A stretch of 64,000 bases of DNA from Petrolisthes cinctipes. Taxonomy: Eukaryota > Arthropoda > Malacostraca > Decapoda > Porcellanidae. Below the pieces are notes generated by a model. It saw nothing but the letters and a program-made list of their open reading frames with translations. It did not search any database and was not told the DNA's origin. The stretch covers positions 1,612,001 through 1,676,000 of the forward strand of contig JAWQEG010000082.1 in assembly GCA_033782935.1 (NCBI GenBank), given 5' to 3'. Below, in pieces: positions 60,901-64,000 of the stretch. Position 1 is the first letter of the stretch. Each line of letters starts with the position of its first letter. The position numbers were made by a program, and so were the translations under genes.

Positions 60901-63277
60901 TATATCTCAAATTCAGGTTCAAAACACCCGAAAATTCAATATTTTGGGGTCCCAGAAGCTATCTGTACATGCCTACTCAGTGCTAGAATATTTTCAAAAT
61001 ATAGGCTAAAAACATGCTAAAAATCGATATTTTAGGTGCCAAAAAGTCGATATCTCAAATTCAGTCCCAAAACACCCGAAAATTCGATATTTAGGGGTCC
61101 CAGAAGGGATCTGTACATGCCTACTCCGTGTTAGAGTATTTTCAAAATACAGGCCAAAAACATACTGAAAATCGATCTTTTAGGTGCCCAAAAGTCGATA
61201 TGTGCATGCATCTTCTGTACCCGTTTATATCTCAAATTCTGGCCCTAAACACCCGAAAATTCGATATTTTGGGGTCCCAGAAACGATCTGTACATGCCTA
61301 CTTAGTGCTAGAATATTTTCAAAATATAGGCTCAAAACATGATAAAAATCGATATTTTAGGTGCGTAAAGACGATATCTCAAATTCAGGCCCAAAACACC
61401 CGAAAATTCGATATTTAGGGGTCCCAGAAGCGATCTGTACATGCCTACTCCGTGTTAGAGTATTTTCAAAATACAGGCCCAAAACATGCTCAAAATCGAT
61501 GTTTTAGGTGCCAAAAAGTCGATATGTGCATGCATCTTCAGTACCCGTTTATATCTCAAATTCAGGCTCAAAACACCCGAAAATTCGATATTTTGGGGTC
61601 CCAGAAGCGATCTCTACATGCCTACTCCTTGTTAGAGTATTTTCAAAATACAGGCCCAAAACATGCTGAAAATCGATATTTTAGATGCCAAAAGTCAATA
61701 TGTGCATGTATCTTCTGTACCCGTTTATATCTCAAATTCAGGCTCAAAACACTCGAAAATTCAATATTTTGGGGTCCCAGAAGCAATCTGTACATGCCAG
61801 GCACTCAGTGCTAGAATATTTTCAAAATATAGGCTAAAAACATGCTAAAAACCGATATTTTAGGTGCCAAAAAGTCGATATCTCAAATTAGGCCCAAAAC
61901 ACCCGAAAATTCGATATTTAGGGGTCCCAGAAGCGATCTGTACATGCCTACTCAGTGCTAGAATGTTCTAAAAATATAGGTTCAAAACATGCTCTAAATC
62001 GATATTTTAGGTGCCCAAAAGTCGATATGTGCATGCATCTTCTGTACTCGTTTATATCTCAAATTCAAGCTCAAAACACCCGAAAATTCAATATTTTGGG
62101 GTCCCAGAAGCGATCTGTACATGCCTACTCCGTGTTAGAGTATTTTCAAAATACAGGCCCAAAACATGCTGAAAATCGATATTTTAGATGCCCAAAGTCA
62201 ATATGTGCATGTATCTTCTGTACCCGTTTATATCTCAAATTCAGGTTCAAAACACCCGAAAATTCAATATTTTGGGGTCCCAGAAGCAATCTGTACATGC
62301 CTACTCAGTGCTAGAATATTTTCAAAATATAGGCTAAAAACATGCTAAAAATCGATATTTTAGGTGCCAAAAAGTCGATATCTCAAATTCAGTCCCAAAA
62401 CACCCGAAAATTCGATATTTAGGGGTCCCAGAAGGGATCTGTACATGCCTACTCCGTGTTAGAGTATTTTCAAAATACAGGCCAAAAACATACTGAAAAT
62501 CGATCTTTTAGGTGCCCAAAAGTCGATATGTGCATGCATCTTCTGTACCCGTTTATATCTCAAATTCTGGCCCTAAACACCCGAAAATTCGATATTTAGG
62601 GGTCCCAGAAGCGATCTGTACATGCTTACTCCGTGTTAGAGTATTTTCAAAATACAGGCCAAAAACATACTGAAAATCGATCTTTTAGGTGCCCAAAAGT
62701 CGATATGTGCATGCATCTTCTGTACTCGTTTATATCTCAAATTCAGGCTCAAAACACCCGAAAATTCGATATTTTGGGTTCCCAGAAACGATCTGTACAT
62801 GCCTACTTAGTGCTAGAATATTTTCAAAATATAGGCTCAAAACATGATAAAAATCGATATTTTAGGTGCGTAAAGACGATATCTCAAATTCAGGCCCAAA
62901 ACACCCGAAAATTCGATATTTAGGGGTCCCAGAAGCGATCTGTACATGCCTACTCCGTGTTAGAGTATTTTCAAAATACAGGCCCAAAACATGCTCAAAA
63001 TCGATGTTTTAGGTGCCAAAAAGTCGATATGTGCATGCATCTTCAGTACCCGTTTATATCTCAAATTCAGGCTCAAAACACCCGAAAATTCGATATTTTG
63101 GGGTCCCAGAAGCGATCTCTACATGCCTACTCCTTGTTAGAGTATTTTCAAAATACATGCCCAAAACATGCTGAAAATCGATATTTTAGATGCCCAAAGT
63201 CAATATGTGCATGTATCTTCTGTACCCGTTTATATCTCAAATTCAGGCTCAAAACACCCGAAAATTCAATATTTTGG
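57966..63277 (+). repeat. Higher-order repeat domain E (1,328-bp HOR in a 2,656-bp super-repeat)
   Basis: HOR starts lie at about 57966, 59294, 60622 and 61950, each 1,328 bp apart. They share GAATGTTTTAAAAATATAGG (with small changes), CTCTAAATCGATATTTTAGG, CAGGTTCAAAAC, CAGAAGGGATCTG and mostly CATGCCAGGCACTCAG. Copies 1 and 3 are more alike than copies 1 and 2. In copies 2 and 4 one extra 177-bp monomer sits earlier in the order (near 59800 and 62456), so the true period is 2,656 bp. Confidence 0.88.
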
Positions 63278-64000
63278 TGTCCCAGAAGCAATCTGTACAT
63301 GCCTACTCAGTGCTAGAATATTTTCAAAATATAGGCTAAAAACATGCTAAAAATCGATATTTTAGGTGCCAAAAAGTCGATATCTCAAATTAAGGCCCAA
63401 AACACCCGAAAATTCGATATTTAGGGGTCACAGAAGCGATGTGTACATGCCTACTCAGTGCTAGAATGTTTTCAAAATATAGGCTCAAAACATGCTCAAA
63501 ATCGATATTTTAGGTGCCCAAAAGTCGATAGGTGCATGCATCTTCTGTACCCGTTTATATCTCAAATTCAGGCTCAAAACACCCGAAAATTCGATATTTT
63601 GGGGTCCCAGAAGCGATCTGTACATGCCTACTCAGTGCTAGAATATTTTCAAAATATAGGCTCAAAACATGCTAAAAATCAATATTTTAAGTGCTTAAAG
63701 GCGATATCTCAAATTCAGGCACAAAACACCCGAAAATTCGATATTTTGGGGTCCCAGAAGCGATCTGTACATGCCTACTCCGTGTTAGAGTATTTTCAAA
63801 ATACAGGCCCAAAACATGCTCAAAATCGATGTTTTAGGTGCCCAAAAGTCGATATGTGCATGCATCTTCAGTACCCGTTTATATCTCAAATTCAGGCTCA
63901 AAACACCCGAAAATTCAATATTTTGGGGTCCCAGAAGCAATCTGTTCATGCCTACTCCGTGTTAGAGTATTTTCAAAATAAAGGCTTAAAACATGCTAAA
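63278..64000 (+). repeat. Right-edge satellite monomers
   Basis: These are satellite monomers in mixed order, with M1-, M2- and short-type forms and private variants such as GGGGTCACAGAAGCGATG (63425) and AAGTGCTTAAAGGCGAT (63690). The array continues past the window edge. No gene is seen. Confidence 0.9.

Larger units (their letters stand above)
39595..64000 (+). repeat. Satellite DNA array, right arm
   Basis: This is the same satellite family and orientation as the left arm, resuming immediately after the retrotransposon in the same monomer that the insertion interrupted. Monomer variants change along it. From about 47.5 kb onward, short monomers carrying GTGCGTAAAGGCGATATC and AAATTAAGGCCC become common; I did not see these in the left arm. 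The array runs off the right edge at 64000 with no junction to unique DNA. No gene or RNA gene is supported in this arm. Confidence 0.97.

Noticed and set aside
1..64000. CRISPR array
   Set aside because: The repeats are 138-177 bp and contiguous, with no unique spacers and no cas-like genes; the pattern is eukaryotic satellite.
1..64000. Telomeric repeats or rRNA/tRNA genes within the array
   Set aside because: No TTAGG/TTAGGG-type runs and no rRNA- or tRNA-like segments were seen; all non-element sequence is accounted for by the satellite.
1..64000. A new multi-gene biological system
   Set aside because: Only one protein-coding element is present and it belongs to a known retrotransposon class; nothing else in the window looks like a gene.

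Overview
The window is a eukaryotic satellite DNA array with one nested retrotransposon and no single-copy host gene. Everything except 36461-39576 is head-to-tail copies of one satellite family, all in the same orientation, and the array runs off both window edges. The sequence does not name the organism. An RTE-type non-LTR retrotransposon inside a large tandem array points to an animal, perhaps an arthropod or other invertebrate; that is inference only. The long uniform array suggests centromeric or other constitutive heterochromatin, also inference.

Monomer structure. There are three main monomer forms: 177 bp (M1, e.g. 71-247, about 41% GC), 176 bp (M2, e.g. 2398-2573) and 148 bp (M3, e.g. 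2574-2721). A 138-bp form is M3 with 10 bp missing. M3 equals the long monomer minus a 29-bp block lying between two ATAT tetranucleotides. The 177-bp monomer is itself an old dimer: its 88-bp and 89-bp halves (115-202 and 203-291) align with each other at roughly two thirds identity. Monomers are grouped mainly as M1-M2-M3 trimers of 501 bp (491 bp with the 138-bp form).

Layout. 1-2898: irregular start with a 1,158-bp period. 2899-19330: higher-order repeats (HORs) of about 1,994 bp, some expanded to about 2,985 bp, and these form a 4.98-kb super-repeat. 20239-21238: a 500-bp tandem duplication. 21756-32782: a 5,482-bp tandem duplication with very few differences. 32783-41482: mixed repeats carrying the retrotransposon. 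41483-46492: three copies of a 1,670-bp HOR. 46493-49068: mixed, with a 324-bp duplication. 49069-53714: two copies of a 2,323-bp HOR. 53920-57965: a 2,126-bp HOR. 57966-63277: a 1,328-bp HOR arranged as a 2,656-bp super-repeat. 63278-64000: the same satellite in mixed order.

The only credible gene is the minus-strand retrotransposon ORF (36488-39451), an apurinic-type endonuclease plus reverse transcriptase protein of about 987 residues with its catalytic residues present. The element has a 27-bp 3' region carrying an AAG/GAA triplet tail and is flanked by an 18-bp target site duplication with one mismatch. I found no evidence for a multi-gene or defence-like system. The noteworthy biology is the multi-level, locally diverging HOR architecture and a near-intact RTE element nested in it.
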